The notes beneath the pieces were generated by a model. It saw only the letters and a program-made list of their open reading frames with translations. It was not told the DNA's origin and made no database searches. This document shows, one piece after another, positions 62,232 through 64,000 of a DNA stretch of 64,000 bases. Position 1 is the stretch's first letter, and each line of letters begins with the position of its first letter. The position numbers were made by a program, and so were the translations under genes. Origin of the DNA: Hymenobacter mucosus (GTDB lineage Bacteria > Bacteroidota > Bacteroidia > Cytophagales > Hymenobacteraceae); the NCBI RefSeq assembly GCF_900188255.1, contig NZ_FZNS01000003.1, forward strand, positions 1-64,000, in the 5' to 3' direction.

Positions 62232-62299
62232 TGCCACTCCTAGTAGAGTAAGGAACTCAGGAGTGGCACTAGGCCGATTCCTAGGGCTTGCTCTACTAG
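62232..62299 (+). promoter_or_regulatory. Structured leader upstream of the aldo/keto reductase gene
   Basis: Three stems can form: A TGCCACTCCT/AGGAGTGGCA (62232-62241 with 62259-62268), B CTAGTAGAG/CTCTACTAG (62240-62248 with 62291-62299), C CTAGG/CCTAG (62269-62284). A and B cannot nest, since B would enclose only one arm of A. Because the flanking genes are divergent, this is not a terminator of either. It may be a 5' regulatory structure or a protein-binding palindrome. Confidence 0.45.
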
Positions 62300-62333
62300 A
62301 AATGACAGCATACACTCACCTCAAATAACCCAC

Positions 62334-63320
62334 ATGCAGTACCGCAAACTTGGTAAAACCGGATTCAATATTTCTGAAATCAGCTTGGGCACTTGGCAGG
62401 TAGGAGGCAAATGGGGCGACCCGTTCAGCCACGAAACTGCCGATTCTATCCTCAATGCCGCCGTTGACTCCGGCATCAACTTCATTGACACGGCCGATGT
62501 GTACGGCGACGGTGAAAGCGAAAAGGCTGTGGGCCGACTGGTTCGCAGCCGCTCCGAACGGGTGTACGTGGCTACCAAGTGTGGCCGCCAGCTTCAGCCA
62601 CACACCAACGAGGCCTACCAGCCCGACGTCCTTCGCAAGTTTGTGGAAGCCAGCCTGCGCAATATGCAGCTGGAAACGCTCGACCTGATTCAGCTGCACT
62701 GCCCTCCTACCGAGGTGTTCTACCGTCCTGAAATCTTCGAGCTATTTGACCGGCTGAAGGAGGAAGGTAAAATTTTGAACCTGGGGGTGAGTGTGGAAAA
62801 GGTGGAAGAAGGCCTCAAAGCCCTCACCTTTTCCAACGTTACTACCATTCAGCTTATCTTCAATATGTTTCGGCAACGCCCAACGGAGTTGCTGTTTCAG
62901 GAAGCCCAACGCCACGATGTGGGCTTGATTGTGCGGGTGCCACTGGCTAGCGGCCTGCTCACAGGAAAGTTCTCACCCCAAACAACATTCTCCCCCGAAG
63001 ACCACCGCCAGTTCAACCGCGACGGCGCAGCCTTCGACAAAGGCGAAACCTTTTCGGGCGTGGACTACGAGACTGGTTTGGCCGCCGTGGAGGAGCTGAA
63101 AAAGGTATTCCCTGACCAGCCCAACCTCGCCCCTATTGCCTTGCGCTGGGTACTCATGTTCGATGAAGTCAGCTGCGTAATTCCAGGTGCCTCTAAGCCC
63201 AGCCAACTGGAATCTAACCTGCACGCTGCCGAGCTACCAGCCCTTACTACCGAGCAACTGCAAGCCGTGCGTACTATTTACGAGCAGCGTATCAAGCCCC
63301 TCGTGCATACTCTGTGGTAA
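62334..63320 (+). CDS. Aldo/keto reductase
   Basis: 328 aa, ATG start. Catalytic tetrad residues visible: Asp and Tyr in FIDTADVYGDGESEKAVG, Lys in VYVATKCGRQL and His in LIQLHCPP. The C-terminal NADPH-binding segment is VIPGASKPSQLESNLHAAEL. The opening RKLGKTGFNISEISLGTWQVGG is typical of the YdjG/general-stress AKR subfamily. It reduces aldehydes or ketones; the substrate is unknown. Confidence 0.93.
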   Translation: MQYRKLGKTGFNISEISLGTWQVGGKWGDPFSHETADSILNAAVDSGINFIDTADVYGDGESEKAVGRLVRSRSERVYVATKCGRQLQPHTNEAYQPDVLRKFVEASLRNMQLETLDLIQLHCPPTEVFYRPEIFELFDRLKEEGKILNLGVSVEKVEEGLKALTFSNVTTIQLIFNMFRQRPTELLFQEAQRHDVGLIVRVPLASGLLTGKFSPQTTFSPEDHRQFNRDGAAFDKGETFSGVDYETGLAAVEELKKVFPDQPNLAPIALRWVLMFDEVSCVIPGASKPSQLESNLHAAELPALTTEQLQAVRTIYEQRIKPLVHTLW

Positions 63321-63512
63321 AGAGGCAACCCAGGACTAGAGCAAACCTGATTAAATATCACGCGGAACTTATCGAACCCGAGGGTAGCCTAGCCAAACAT
63401 CCTACTCATGCCGTTTGGTCAAGGTAACAGCATTAACTCACGAGGCTGCTCCATCACGCTCGGAATGAGGCTCTCTCGTTCTGCTACCTAGTTCAGGCAA
63501 CCATACAGCATA
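63321..63512. other. Spacer, no feature seen
   Basis: Between the aldo/keto reductase stop and the terminator, I see no gene, RNA or repeat. Confidence 0.4.
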
Positions 63513-63549
63513 AAAAAGGCCCGTTGGAATTGCTCCAGCGGGCCTTTTT
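63513..63549. terminator. Bidirectional terminator between aldo/keto reductase and lspA
   Basis: A 16-bp stem (one G-U) around ATTGC, with poly-A on one side and poly-T on the other, between convergent genes. Confidence 0.8.
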
Positions 63550-63571
63550 ACTGTAAGTATGAGGTTGTGTG

Positions 63572-64000
63572 CTACGCTACTTCTGAAGCTTCCGCGTCGC
63601 GGCGGGCTTGGGCAGCGGCTACATCGTCGGCCGCTACGGGGTGGGCCGCTTCAAACTGGTGTCCGTAGAAACGGTTCTGGAAGATCAGAATCAGCACTAC
63701 GCCCACAAAAATGCAAGAGTCGGCAATGTTGAAGATGGGAAAGTCAGGGATAATCTCGCCGCCTATCCAGGGCCACGAGGCGGGGAAAAAGCCATCGGGG
63801 AAGTCTACAAACAGCATGTCAATTACTTGCCCATGCAGCCACGGAGTAGGCGCGCTAAAAGGAGCATTATTATAGAGCACGCCGTAGAAAATAGAGTCCA
63901 CTAGGTTGCCAATAGCACCGCCCAGAATCATGGCAATGCATACTAGAAGCCCGCTGGGAGCATGTTGCTTCCACAAGTGGTAGATGTAGTACGTAATGCC
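63572..64000 (-). CDS. lspA: Lipoprotein signal peptidase (LspA), 3' part
   Basis: The reading frame continues off the right edge, so only the C-terminal 142 or so residues are seen. They include GGAIGNLVDSIFYG with the first catalytic Asp and FPIFNIADSCIFVGV with the second, between hydrophobic helices. It removes signal peptides from prolipoproteins. A polar C-terminal tail rich in Ala and Asp (about 25 residues) extends beyond the last helix. Several lipoproteins in this window would be its substrates. Confidence 0.92.
   Translation of the reverse strand, partial: GITYYIYHLWKQHAPSGLLVCIAMILGGAIGNLVDSIFYGVLYNNAPFSAPTPWLHGQVIDMLFVDFPDGFFPASWPWIGGEIIPDFPIFNIADSCIFVGVVLILIFQNRFYGHQFEAAHPVAADDVAAAQARRDAEASEVA

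Overview
The window looks like chromosome from a Hymenobacter-type member of the Bacteroidota (Cytophagales). Three things point there. The recognisable promoters are of the Bacteroidota type (-33 TTG, about 19-20 nt, then TAnnTTTG). The gene content is typical of the phylum: DUF4270 lipoprotein, M61 and GH3 proteins, a NagB-LmbE fusion, bacterial geranylgeranylglyceryl-phosphate synthase, a zinc-less DksA-like protein, and a lipoprotein with TPR, PD40, CRD and OmpA domains. Genes are mostly moderately GC-rich, with one visibly AT-rich insert near 6.4-8.0 kb. Genus is an inference; no rRNA gene lies inside the window. No prophage, insertion sequence or CRISPR array was seen, so this is largely core chromosome.

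Layout. 1-0.66 kb: an array of about five leftward promoters spaced 86-101 bp, probably feeding an rRNA or other stable-RNA operon off the left edge. 0.66-5.7 kb (leftward): PorE-like lipoprotein, a conserved hypothetical, and an HdrB-like/HdrC-like iron-sulfur pair. A tRNA-Phe with its own promoter and terminator follows. 6.4-8.0 kb: an AT-rich acyltransferase insert. 8.0-13.6 kb: STAS-like protein, NagB-LmbE fusion, J-domain/TPR membrane protein, and a holin-like/anchor/GGGP-synthase operon. 13.7-19.9 kb (leftward): AraC regulator, acyl-CoA dehydrogenase, zinc peptidase, rfaE2, LPG-synthase-like membrane protein, panD, panC. 20.0-28.9 kb (rightward): GT5-only protein, DUF4270, glmS, RidA, pentapeptide protein, gltX, charged protein, AIM24 protein. 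29-33.9 kb (leftward): MORN lipoprotein, GH3, lptB, M61 peptidase. 34-46.5 kb: DoxX, recJ, a 37-residue membrane protein, TPR protein, ppiD-like, lptC, FadL-like barrel, coaX, pseudouridine synthase, DksA-like. 46.8-49.4 kb: ribH, TPR protein, pdhA. 49.5-52.7 kb: recF, a DciA-type gene, thioesterase, a parS site, and a small HTH gene with a dense operator-like repeat field. 52.7-64 kb: GDPD, DUF2939, PLDc_N, rhomboid, polyprenyl synthase, RNase R, DUF2199, a fused dipeptide-type ABC ATPase, aldo/keto reductase, and the 3' part of lspA.

Two themes link the genes. The first is cell-envelope construction: lptB, lptC, rfaE2, glmS, polyprenyl synthase, lspA, the PorE-like protein, M61, ppiD and the lipoproteins. 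The second is a replication/segregation neighbourhood at 49.5-52.6 kb, where recF, a DciA-type helicase-loader gene, a near-consensus parS and an HTH gene with repeats occur together. A further feature is a set of very long, almost perfect intergenic inverted repeats (stems of 15-34 bp) at gene ends, several between convergent genes. They look like bidirectional terminators, but with stems far longer than termination needs.

Many start codons given here are downstream of the longest open frame. Several are GTG or TTG.
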